Shown here: positions 40,383 to 48,513 of the stretch, piece by piece
Numbering within the stretch: position 1 is the first letter of the stretch
Layout: each line of letters opens with the position of its first letter
Assembly: GCF_021602345.1 (NCBI RefSeq)
Contig: NZ_BQID01000003.1
Location: 186,001-250,000 of the forward strand
Reading direction: 5' to 3'
Length of the DNA: 64,000 nucleotides
Source of the DNA: Pseudomonas pharyngis
GTDB taxonomy: Bacteria; Pseudomonadota; Gammaproteobacteria; Pseudomonadales; Pseudomonadaceae
The notes under the pieces: model-generated
Told to the model about the DNA's origin: nothing
The model's input: only the letters and a program-made list of their open reading frames with translations
Databases searched by the model: none
Made by a program: the position numbers and the translations under genes

Positions 40383-41113
40383 TCACGTCCCTCGAAAAAT
40401 CTCACCACGTGGCGAATCCGTTGCTTGTCGGCGGCATTCAGCCGGTCACGCTGGCGGTATTGCAGGTAGAAGCGCAGGCGCTGGGTGTTCGACAGGTGAT
40501 ACTTGGCCACCTTGTCGAGGCAGGCCAGATCCTTGGTGATCCGGTACTTGAGCCAGAAACCGCGCCAGAAATCGCCGTTCGGGCAGTCGATCAGATACAA
40601 CTGCGCCTGATCGTCGATCAGCAGGTTGCGCCACTTCAGATCGTTATGGGTAAAGCGGTGGTCGTGCATCACACGCGTATAACCGGCCAGTTGCCGGCTG
40701 ACGCCGTCGACCCAGGCACGATCCCTGAGCTTGGGATCGTTGCGCTCGGCCAGTGCCGACAGGTCTTCGGTGCGCGGCAGTTCACGGGTGATCATCGCCC
40801 CGCGATCGTAGGCCATGCCGTTGCGCTCCAGCCCCCACGCCACCACTTCGGCGGTGGGAATGCCCCACTTGGCGAAGCGCTTGAGGTTCTGCCATTCCAT
40901 CTTCACCCGGGGCTTGCCCAGATAACGCCGCAGGCCCTTGCCGGCACCGCTGTAGCGCTTCACGTAATAGTTGACGCCGCTGAGCTGCACGCGAATGACT
41001 TCGGACAAGGGATCGCGGGTCAGGCGCTCGCCCTGAAGGGCGAATACCGCTTCGAGGCTACCGAAATACTGCGCAAGTTCACTGTACTCAGGCTCCAGAT
41101 TCCAACCCGCCAT
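40379..41113 (-). CDS. wapP: LPS core heptose kinase, WapP-like
   Basis: A 244-residue WaaP-family kinase. The Lys in NYYVKRYSGAG, catalytic loop FTHNDLKWRNLLID and metal loop LYLIDCPNGDFWR are all present, so this one looks fully active. PA5008 WapP is a heptose II kinase in P. aeruginosa. One-base overlap with waaP. Confidence 0.86.
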   Translation of the reverse strand: MAGWNLEPEYSELAQYFGSLEAVFALQGERLTRDPLSEVIRVQLSGVNYYVKRYSGAGKGLRRYLGKPRVKMEWQNLKRFAKWGIPTAEVVAWGLERNGMAYDRGAMITRELPRTEDLSALAERNDPKLRDRAWVDGVSRQLAGYTRVMHDHRFTHNDLKWRNLLIDDQAQLYLIDCPNGDFWRGFWLKYRITKDLACLDKVAKYHLSNTQRLRFYLQYRQRDRLNAADKQRIRHVVRFFEGRE

Positions 41114-41919
41114 CAGAGCGCATCCCCGTAACGTTGCTTGCGCGCGTAGAGCTTGTTGGCCTTGCCTTCGAGCCAGCTCAGCAACGGCGCTTCTTCAGCC
41201 AGGATCTGGCGCAGCGGTTGCTGGAAGTAGCCTTTGAGGAAGCGCAATTTGTCGCGGCGGGTCAGGCCGATGTCCAGCGCTGAGAAGTACAGCGCCGCCA
41301 GATCCTTGTTACGCCAGCGCTGGGTGATCGCCGCACGGGTCTGGGCACGGTGCAGGTCGATCACCGAGAGTTTGAAATCTTCCGGGGTGACCGGTTTGTC
41401 GGTGTGCAGCAGAAAGTGGCAGATGTAGCAGTCGCGGTGGTTGACCCCGGCGCGGTGCATCATGCCGGTCATGCGCGCGACCTCGGCGATCAGCGCTCGC
41501 TTGAGTCTTGGCTGCGGCGGTTGCTTGACCCAGTCGATGCTGAAGTCTTCGAGGCTGATGGTCGGCGCCAGCTCTTCGGTGACGATGAACGAATGCTGAT
41601 CCGCCGGGTTGCTGCCCTTCTCGCCGTACGCGACGGCGGTCATGGTCGGCACGCCGACTTCCTGCAAGCGCTGGATGGCTTTCCATTCCTGGCCCGCGCC
41701 GAGCACCGGCAGCTTGGCAGTCAGCAGGTTCTTGAAGATCTCGCCCCAACCGATACCGCGGTGAATCTTGACGAAAAAGCCATTGCCGTCGACTTCCGTG
41801 CGCAACGTCCGGCGGGCTTCCAGCTCGCGGTACACCTCGCCCTGCAAGCCCTCGACCTCGGCGAACGGGTCACGTCCGGCCCACAGGCTCTTGAACGGTT
41901 CAGCCAGCATCAACTTCAT
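41113..41919 (-). CDS. waaP: LPS core heptose I kinase
   Basis: WaaP phosphorylates heptose I of the inner core from ATP; in P. aeruginosa this gene is essential and supports intrinsic antibiotic resistance. The 268-residue protein has NGFFVKIHRGIGWGEIF, the catalytic loop GVNHRDCYICHFLL and LSVIDLHRAQ, a complete kinase set. It ends one base into wapP and starts directly after the waaG stop. Confidence 0.93.
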   Translation of the reverse strand: MKLMLAEPFKSLWAGRDPFAEVEGLQGEVYRELEARRTLRTEVDGNGFFVKIHRGIGWGEIFKNLLTAKLPVLGAGQEWKAIQRLQEVGVPTMTAVAYGEKGSNPADQHSFIVTEELAPTISLEDFSIDWVKQPPQPRLKRALIAEVARMTGMMHRAGVNHRDCYICHFLLHTDKPVTPEDFKLSVIDLHRAQTRAAITQRWRNKDLAALYFSALDIGLTRRDKLRFLKGYFQQPLRQILAEEAPLLSWLEGKANKLYARKQRYGDAL

Positions 41920-43041
41920 TTAAGCGTGCTCCGCCAGAATCACATCGGCCGCGTGCTGCGGCATGCTGTAGAGGTCGGCCGTCTCGGCGAAGGCCAGACC
42001 GTTGCGGCTCCAGGCCGCCCGCGCAGCGTCGTCGTTCAACATGTCGGTCAGGTATTGCGTCAGTTGCGCCTGATCGAACGGTTCGTCCAGCACTCGCCCG
42101 GCGTCGGCCTCGGCGATGTAATGGGCATAACCGCAGACCGCGCTGACCAGTACCGGCAACCCGGCGACCAGCGCTTCAAGCAGCACCGTACCGGTGTTTT
42201 CGTTGTACGCCGGGTGGATCAACAGGTCGGCGCCGAGCAGGAAACGCGGGATATCGCTGCGCCCCTTGAGGAACGTCACGTTGTCGCCCAGGCCCAGCGT
42301 CGCACTCTGCATCTGGAACAATTTGGGGTCATCCTGGCCGATTACAAACAGCCGGGTGCGTTTCTTCAGCTCGGCGGGCAGTGCGGCCAGCGCTTTCAGG
42401 CTGCGATCGACGCCCTTGGTCTTGAATCCGGAGCCGATCTGCACCAGCAGCAGTTCGTCGTCCTTCAGATTGAATTCGGCGCGGAAACCGGCGCGAATCC
42501 GGTCGGCATCCGCCGGACGGCGACGATCCTGGGCGATGCCCGGCGGCAGCAGGTGGAAGCGCTCCAGCGGTGTGTCGTAATACTTGATGAACAGCGGCTG
42601 CTGCACTTCGGAAATCATCAGCACTTCGGTCTTCGCATCCTTGGCGAACACCGCGCGCTCGTATTCAGCGAAGTGGCGGTAGCGGCCCCAGCGGCGATAC
42701 AGCGAATGGCGCAGGTTCTGCGCCTTGTCTTCGAAGCAGCCGTCGGCGGCGTAGTAGACGTCCAGCCCCGGCATCTTGTTGAAGCCGATCAGGCGATCCA
42801 CCGGGCGCTTGGCCAGGTCCGCTTCCATCCACGCGCTGAGCTTTTCGTTGCGGCGGTGATTGAAGAACGCCTTGACCGGCGCCACCAGCACTTCGAAACC
42901 GGGCGGCACGTCACCTTCCCAGATCAGGGTGTAGACGCGGATCTGGTGCCCGCGCTTCTGGCATTCGAGGGCGATGCGCATGAAATCGCGCTGCAAGCCA
43001 CCAAACGGGAAATATTTGTACAGGACAAAAGCCAATTGCAT
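41920..43041 (-). CDS. waaG: LPS core glucosyl/galactosaminyl transferase
   Basis: A 373-residue GT4 enzyme matching WaaG, which adds the first outer-core sugar (UDP-glucose in enterics, UDP-GalNAc in P. aeruginosa). Motifs: LYKYFPFGGLQRDFMRIALE at the N-terminus, VQIGSGFKTKGVDRSLKALA, and the donor loop PAYNENTGTVLLEALVAGLP. One-base overlap with waaC. Confidence 0.93.
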   Translation of the reverse strand: MQLAFVLYKYFPFGGLQRDFMRIALECQKRGHQIRVYTLIWEGDVPPGFEVLVAPVKAFFNHRRNEKLSAWMEADLAKRPVDRLIGFNKMPGLDVYYAADGCFEDKAQNLRHSLYRRWGRYRHFAEYERAVFAKDAKTEVLMISEVQQPLFIKYYDTPLERFHLLPPGIAQDRRRPADADRIRAGFRAEFNLKDDELLLVQIGSGFKTKGVDRSLKALAALPAELKKRTRLFVIGQDDPKLFQMQSATLGLGDNVTFLKGRSDIPRFLLGADLLIHPAYNENTGTVLLEALVAGLPVLVSAVCGYAHYIAEADAGRVLDEPFDQAQLTQYLTDMLNDDAARAAWSRNGLAFAETADLYSMPQHAADVILAEHA

Positions 43042-44102
43042 CAGCGCAGCTCCTCAGCCATCAACAACGTGCTCAGTCGGCTGGCAACACGCTCGGGATT
43101 CAGACGCGTGAAGCACAGGGGCCACTCGCGTTTCAGGTCAAACTGACGGGCATCCTGCGCGGTCGGTTGATACGTACATTTCTTTTGCAGGCACGGCGCG
43201 CACGGGAAATCGCTGCCGAGGTGAACCTGCAGCTTGCCGTAGGCGCCGGTCAGGCCCGGATTGGTCGGACCGAACAGGGAAATCGTCGGCACATCCAAAG
43301 CGGCGGCAAGGTGACCAAGACCGGTGTCCACCGCGACGCAGGCCTGGGCGCCGGCCAATACCTTGCCGACCCCGGCCAGGTTCAGCTTCGGCAGCACTTC
43401 GGCGTGTTTGAAACCGGCGGCGATGCGCTCGGCCCGAGCCTTCTCCAGCGGATTGCCCCACGGCAGCTTGATCCCGACGCCGAGGTAGCCGACCCGTTCG
43501 GTGAGCTCGCGCCAGTAGGCTTCCGGCCAGTGTTTGGTGTCCCAGGTGGTGCCATGCAGGAACACCACGTAGGCATTCTTGCGCGGCAGTTCGACCAGAC
43601 GCTCGACGTTAAGGCCGTAATCGCCCAGGCCTTTGGGCAAGTCGTAACCCAAAGCAATGGCGAACAACTGGCGCACACGTTCGACGGCGTGCTGCCCAAG
43701 GGCCACCGCCAGTTTGCGGTCATAAAAGCGCGCGGCGATCGGCTCGCGGGCCGAGCCCTTGTCGAGACCGGCCACCGGGGCTTTGACATAGCGGGTCAGC
43801 CAGGCGCTTTTCAGCAGGCCCTGAGCGTCGATCACCAGGTCATATTTGTTCGCCCGAACGGATTGCTTGAAGCGCTTCCACTCGCCGCTGGTGATGGTTT
43901 TCCAGACATTTTTGCGCCAGCGGCGGATCGCCACCGGAATCACCTTGCCCACCGCCGGGTGCCAGGTCGGAATCTCGGCGAAGCCTTCTTCCACCACCCA
44001 GTCGAACTTGATCCCGGGAATGGCCCGGGCGGCGTCGGTCAGCGCCGGCAACGCGTGAATCACGTCGCCCAGCGATGAAGTCTTGATCAGCAATACCCGC
44101 AA
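43041..44102 (-). CDS. waaC: LPS heptosyltransferase I
   Basis: WaaC transfers the first heptose from ADP-heptose to Kdo. The 353-residue GT9 protein has the N-terminal VLLIKTSSLGDVIHALPAL, a GTTWDTKHWPEAYW central loop and the C-terminal DTGLGHLAAALDVPTISLFG donor-binding region. The best start is TTG at 44102, preceded by GAGG and only one base after the waaF stop; upstream codons in the same frame belong to waaF. Confidence 0.93.
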   Translation of the reverse strand: MRVLLIKTSSLGDVIHALPALTDAARAIPGIKFDWVVEEGFAEIPTWHPAVGKVIPVAIRRWRKNVWKTITSGEWKRFKQSVRANKYDLVIDAQGLLKSAWLTRYVKAPVAGLDKGSAREPIAARFYDRKLAVALGQHAVERVRQLFAIALGYDLPKGLGDYGLNVERLVELPRKNAYVVFLHGTTWDTKHWPEAYWRELTERVGYLGVGIKLPWGNPLEKARAERIAAGFKHAEVLPKLNLAGVGKVLAGAQACVAVDTGLGHLAAALDVPTISLFGPTNPGLTGAYGKLQVHLGSDFPCAPCLQKKCTYQPTAQDARQFDLKREWPLCFTRLNPERVASRLSTLLMAEELR

Positions 44103-44103
44103 G

Positions 44104-45138
44104 TTAATGGACCTCGACCACAGAGCCCTGCAAACGCTGCAAGGCATCGTTGACCGCGTCCGGCATCAGCTGGCGCAGGCAGTTGTAATGGCCGAAACGG
44201 CAGGTGCGATCGAAGCAAGGGCTGCAATCGAGACCCAGGCGGACGATTTCCACATGCTCGGCCAACGGCGGAGTGAAACCCGGCGAGGTCGACCCGTAGA
44301 CCGCCACCAACGGGCGATTCAACGCGGCAGCCACGTGCATCAGACCGGAATCGTTGGAGACCACCGAGTCGGCGCAGGACATCAGGTCGATGGCCTCGGC
44401 CAGCGAAGTGCCGCCGCTGAGGTTCACGGACTCTTCGCGCAGGCCCGGAATCAGCCGCGCGCGAATGTCTTCGCCCACCGCGTGATCGTTCTTCGAACCG
44501 AACAGCCAGACCTGCCAGCCTTCGCGAATCCGCGCCTCGGCGACCTTGGCGTAATGCTCGGACGGCCAGCGCTTGGCTTCACCGAATTCGGCGCCGGGGC
44601 ACAACACCAGCACCGGGCGATCGAGGGTCAGGCCGAACTTCGCCAATGCAGCCTCGCGGGTCACCGGATCGATCTGCAGGCTCGGGCGCGGATAAGGTTT
44701 CGGCAGTTCGGCGTTCGGCTCGTAAGCCAGCGCCATGAAACGCTCGATCATCAGCGGATAACGCTCTTTATCCAGCGTGCGCACGTCATTGAGCAGGCCG
44801 TAGCGGAATTCGCCGCGCCAGCCGGTGCGTTTCGGGATGCCGGCGAAGAACGGCACCAGCGCCGACTTCAACGAGTTCGGCAGCAGGATCGCCTGGTCGT
44901 ACTGGCCGGCCAGGGATTTGCCGATCCGCCGACGGGTCGCCAGCTCCAGCGCGCCGTGGCCGAGCGGGAAGCTCAAGGCCTTGCGCACTTCGGGCATGCG
45001 TTCGAGGATCGGCCGGCTCCACTCCGGGGCCAGCACGTCGATTTCGCACTGCGGGTGGCGCTGCTTGAGACACTGAAACAGTGTCTGCGCCATCACCATG
45101 TCACCGACCCAACTGGGCCCAACGATCAGAATATTCAT
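44104..45138 (-). CDS. waaF: LPS heptosyltransferase II
   Basis: WaaF adds the second core heptose. It is a 344-residue GT9 protein: MNILIVGPSWVGDMVMAQTL, the SNDSGLMHVAAALNRPLVAV donor site and a C-terminal Cys-rich patch (CSPCFDRTCRFGHYNC) characteristic of WaaF. First gene of the waaF-to-PA5006-like operon. A GC-rich hairpin separates it from glnE. Confidence 0.95.
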   Translation of the reverse strand: MNILIVGPSWVGDMVMAQTLFQCLKQRHPQCEIDVLAPEWSRPILERMPEVRKALSFPLGHGALELATRRRIGKSLAGQYDQAILLPNSLKSALVPFFAGIPKRTGWRGEFRYGLLNDVRTLDKERYPLMIERFMALAYEPNAELPKPYPRPSLQIDPVTREAALAKFGLTLDRPVLVLCPGAEFGEAKRWPSEHYAKVAEARIREGWQVWLFGSKNDHAVGEDIRARLIPGLREESVNLSGGTSLAEAIDLMSCADSVVSNDSGLMHVAAALNRPLVAVYGSTSPGFTPPLAEHVEIVRLGLDCSPCFDRTCRFGHYNCLRQLMPDAVNDALQRLQGSVVEVH

Positions 45139-45158
45139 GTGGTTTCCATAAACGAACC

Positions 45159-45179
45159 GGGGAGGCTTCACGCCTCCCC
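45159..45179 (-). other. Hairpin between glnE and waaF
   Basis: GGGGAGGC/GCCTCCCC form a perfect 8-bp stem around TTCAC. There is no T-run on the minus strand, so it is more likely a processing or stabilising element than a full terminator. P. aeruginosa has ilvE at this point. Confidence 0.55.
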
Positions 45180-45189
45180 GTCTCGAGAA

Positions 45190-48129
45190 TCAGCTTAGCC
45201 CCAGCTCACGCCAGATCCGCATCACCTGCCGCCGTTCGTCCGCGAACTGATCGCCCGGTATCACCCCGGCGTCCTTCTGCAAGGCCTGCCGGTGGGCGGC
45301 GGAACGATAGGCCTTGTAGGCCTCGCGCAACAGGCTGGCGTCTTCGGCCGGCATCAGCCCTTCGTGCTCCAGCTCTTCCAGAATGCGGATATTGTCCGTC
45401 CAGCGCAGCAACGGCGGGTGGGTCTGCGACCACGCCAGGGCCGCGTATTGCACCATAAATTCAATATCGACGATACCTCCGGCGTCCTGCTTGAGGTCGA
45501 ACGGCGCCGTGGCCTCGAAGGCATTCGCCCCGGTGCCGGCGGCGGTGCTCTTGCTGCCGAGGTTGTCACGCATCTTGGCGCGCATCTCGCTCACTTCCTG
45601 TTGCAGTTTCGCCAGATCCCGAGCCTTGCCCAGCACCTGGGCCCGCACGCTCTCGAAGGCCTGGCCGACATCCTGGCTGCCCACCAGCACCCGCGCCCGC
45701 ACCAGGGCCTGATGTTCCCAGGTCCAGGCTTCATTTTCCTGATAGCGCGCAAACGCGCCGAGCGAACTGACCAGCAACCCGGACGCCCCGGACGGCCGCA
45801 GGCGCATGTCCACTTCGTACAGCTGACCGGAGTTGGTCTGCGCCGTCAGCAAGTGAATGATCCGCTGGCCGAGCCGGGTGAAAAACTGCGTGCCATCGAT
45901 GGGTTTCGGGCCATCGGTTTCGGCCTGCTGATCGCCATCGTGGATGAACACCAGATCCAGATCCGAACCATGCCCCAACTCGATCCCGCCGACTTTTCCA
46001 TAACCGACAATGATGAAGCCGGGATCGCACAGCGTGCCATCGGTGCGCAGCGGCGTGCCGTATTTGGCCACGGTCTGACGCCAGGCCAGGGCGAGCACTT
46101 GCTCCAGAATCGCCTCGGCCAGCCAGGTCAGGTAATCGCTGACTTTCATCAACGGCAGGCTGCCGGCGATTTCCGAGGCAGCGACCCGCAAGCGGTGCGC
46201 CAGTTTGAAATGACGCAGGGCTTCCATCTGTTGTTCGAGGTCGTCTTCCGGGATCCGGGTCAGGCGCTCGCGCAACTCGGCGGCCAGCTCCGGCGCCAGC
46301 GGCGGCTTGAACAGCCGGCCTTCGTTAAGCAGTTCATCGAGCAGCAGCGGGAAACGGGTGATCTGCTCGGCGATCCACGGGCTGGCGGCGCACAGCGTCA
46401 GCAAGCGACGCAGCGCGCCGGGGTTTTCGGTCAGCAGCACCAGATAAGCCGAACGCCGGGCCACCGCTTCGACCAACGGCAGCACCCGCTCAAGCACCAG
46501 ATCGGGATTTTCATGCTCCACCGCCTGGGCGAGCAGGCGCGGAATAAAGGCATCGAGACGTTCGCGCCCCAGACGCTGCATCGCTCGCAACTGCGGGCTG
46601 GCGCGTAGGCTCGCCAATGCCTTCAAGGCCTTGGTCGCGTCAGCGAAACCGCCCTCTTCCAGCTGACGACAGGCGGCCTCTTCGTCCTGAGCCTCTTCCC
46701 ACAGCGGCAGCCATTCACCGCCGACCACCACTTCACTCTCGACGCCTTCGTCCTCATCCGGATCGGCGATCACTTGCGCGAAGTGCCAGGCCACGCGGCC
46801 GCGCCAGAACATCAGCTTCTCGTGGAACGCCTCCCAGTCGGCAAAACCGAGCATGAACGCGATTCGCGCCTGATCCTGAGCGCTGTCCGGGAGCATCTGG
46901 GTCTGGCGGTCGGCAATCGCCTGGATCGCGTGTTCGGTGTAACGCAGGAATTCGTAACCTTCGCGCAGCTCGCTGATCACCGCCGGCGGCAGATAGCCCT
47001 GCCCTTCGAGCGTACTCAACACCTTTAATAGAGGGCGCTGTTGCAGACTCAGGTCGCGACCACCGTGAATCAATTGAAAAGCCTGGGCGATGAACTCGAC
47101 TTCACGGATACCACCGGAGCCCAGCTTGATGTTGTCGGCCATGCCCTTGCGCCGCACCTCCTGCTGGATCAGCTGCTTCATGGTGCGCAGCGCTTCGATC
47201 GCCGAGAAGTCCAGATAGCGCCGGTAAACGAACGGCCGCAGCATTTCCTGCAATTGCTCGCCCGCCACCTGATCGCCAGCCACCACCCGCGACTTGATCA
47301 TCGCGTAGCGTTCCCAGTCGCGGCCCTGATCCTGGTAATACTGCTCCAGCGCATTGAAGCTCAGCACCAGCGCACCGGACGAGCCGTACGGGCGCAGGCG
47401 CATGTCGACGCGAAACACGAAACCGTCGACGGTGATCGGGTCGAGGGCCTTGATCAGGCGCTGGCCGAGGCGGATGAAAAATTCCTGGTTATCCAGCGGG
47501 CGTTTCACGCCGACGGTTTCGCCGCCCTCGGGGTAGGCGAAGATCAGGTCGATGTCCGAGGACAGGTTGAGCTCGACCGCGCCGAGCTTGCCCATGCCGA
47601 GGATGACCATTTGCTGTGGTTCGCCGCTGCGTCGGCCGGTCGGCGTGCCGAACTGGTCGCAATGGCGGCGGTACAACCATTGATAGGCCTGATCGATGCT
47701 GGCGTCGGCCATGTCCGAGAGATCGCGGCAGGTCTGCACCAGATCGGCCTGGCGGTTGAGGTCGCGCCAGATGATCCGCACCTGATGCCGGGTGCGCTGA
47801 CGGCGCAGGACGCGGCCCAATTCGTCTTCGGTCTGCGCGGTGCCGACCGCAGCCGCCATCTGCCCGCACAACTCGCCGGGAGCGAATGCCCGGTCGAGTT
47901 CGCCGGACTGCACCAGCGACAACAACATCAAAGGGTCACGAACGCTCTGTTCAATGACGAAATCGCTGGCGGCGCTGACGCGGGCGAACTGCGCCCAGCG
48001 TTCCGGCGTCCAGGACGAGAAGCCGTGATCGTCTTCCAGTTGCGCGACGGCCGCACGGAACGACTGCTCCGATCGGCTGACCAACGGCAGGAGAATGGCG
48101 GGCAGTTCGGCAAGCGCGGGCAGGGTCAT
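45190..48129 (-). CDS. glnE: Glutamine synthetase adenylyltransferase/deadenylyltransferase
   Basis: GlnE attaches and removes AMP on glutamine synthetase, tuning it to nitrogen status with PII. The 979-residue protein has two nucleotidyltransferase halves: an N-terminal deadenylylating domain with NLSSDIDLIFAYPEG (about residue 195) and a C-terminal adenylylating domain with LGHGSDLDLVFIHDGD (about residue 705), joined by a helical regulatory region. The length is normal. Confidence 0.97.
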   Translation of the reverse strand: MTLPALAELPAILLPLVSRSEQSFRAAVAQLEDDHGFSSWTPERWAQFARVSAASDFVIEQSVRDPLMLLSLVQSGELDRAFAPGELCGQMAAAVGTAQTEDELGRVLRRQRTRHQVRIIWRDLNRQADLVQTCRDLSDMADASIDQAYQWLYRRHCDQFGTPTGRRSGEPQQMVILGMGKLGAVELNLSSDIDLIFAYPEGGETVGVKRPLDNQEFFIRLGQRLIKALDPITVDGFVFRVDMRLRPYGSSGALVLSFNALEQYYQDQGRDWERYAMIKSRVVAGDQVAGEQLQEMLRPFVYRRYLDFSAIEALRTMKQLIQQEVRRKGMADNIKLGSGGIREVEFIAQAFQLIHGGRDLSLQQRPLLKVLSTLEGQGYLPPAVISELREGYEFLRYTEHAIQAIADRQTQMLPDSAQDQARIAFMLGFADWEAFHEKLMFWRGRVAWHFAQVIADPDEDEGVESEVVVGGEWLPLWEEAQDEEAACRQLEEGGFADATKALKALASLRASPQLRAMQRLGRERLDAFIPRLLAQAVEHENPDLVLERVLPLVEAVARRSAYLVLLTENPGALRRLLTLCAASPWIAEQITRFPLLLDELLNEGRLFKPPLAPELAAELRERLTRIPEDDLEQQMEALRHFKLAHRLRVAASEIAGSLPLMKVSDYLTWLAEAILEQVLALAWRQTVAKYGTPLRTDGTLCDPGFIIVGYGKVGGIELGHGSDLDLVFIHDGDQQAETDGPKPIDGTQFFTRLGQRIIHLLTAQTNSGQLYEVDMRLRPSGASGLLVSSLGAFARYQENEAWTWEHQALVRARVLVGSQDVGQAFESVRAQVLGKARDLAKLQQEVSEMRAKMRDNLGSKSTAAGTGANAFEATAPFDLKQDAGGIVDIEFMVQYAALAWSQTHPPLLRWTDNIRILEELEHEGLMPAEDASLLREAYKAYRSAAHRQALQKDAGVIPGDQFADERRQVMRIWRELGLS

Positions 48130-48335
48130 GGTCTATCCTTGATCGGCGTGTAAATGGCCGCTTGTAGTGATGAATGAAAAACCGCTACGCGAAGGACTGT
48201 CGAACAAAAGTGAGAAATAGCTGAAATTTCTTTTTCTTTGGCAGCCAGCATCAAACTTTCACCTTTTTCGGATGGCTAAAGACCAACCTTAACGATTATT
48301 CTCACAACGCAGCTGGAGGCCACAAGCCTTTCATC

Positions 48336-48350
48336 TGTAGTTTTACTACT
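48336..48350. promoter_or_regulatory. Palindrome 1 upstream of aceE
   Basis: TGTAGTTTTACTACT, a near-perfect inverted repeat TGTAGT-N3-ACTACA, 164 bp before the aceE ATG. It matches the second palindrome at 48388. HexR-type (RpiR family) operators of pseudomonads have a similar TTGT...ACAA symmetry, but the regulator is not known. Confidence 0.55.
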
Positions 48351-48387
48351 CGTCTATACATTCGAGAGGCTGAAATGCCGGATGATT

Positions 48388-48402
48388 TGTAGTAAAACTA
48401 CA
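48388..48402. promoter_or_regulatory. Palindrome 2 upstream of aceE
   Basis: TGTAGTAAAACTACA, a perfect 6-bp inverted repeat around AAA. Its centre is 52 bp from palindrome 1, close to five helical turns. The rest of the 384-bp glnE-aceE interval (48130-48513) shows AT-rich promoter-like sequence but nothing else I can name. Confidence 0.6.
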
Positions 48403-48513
48403 CGCCGCCGGAACAACCTGTCGGCAATCCAAGAATTTTAAATCGTCTGCCCACAAGGCCAGTCGCAAACTCAGGCAACCGATTCTGGAAGCCTTTCCGC
48501 CCTGGAGCAAGCC

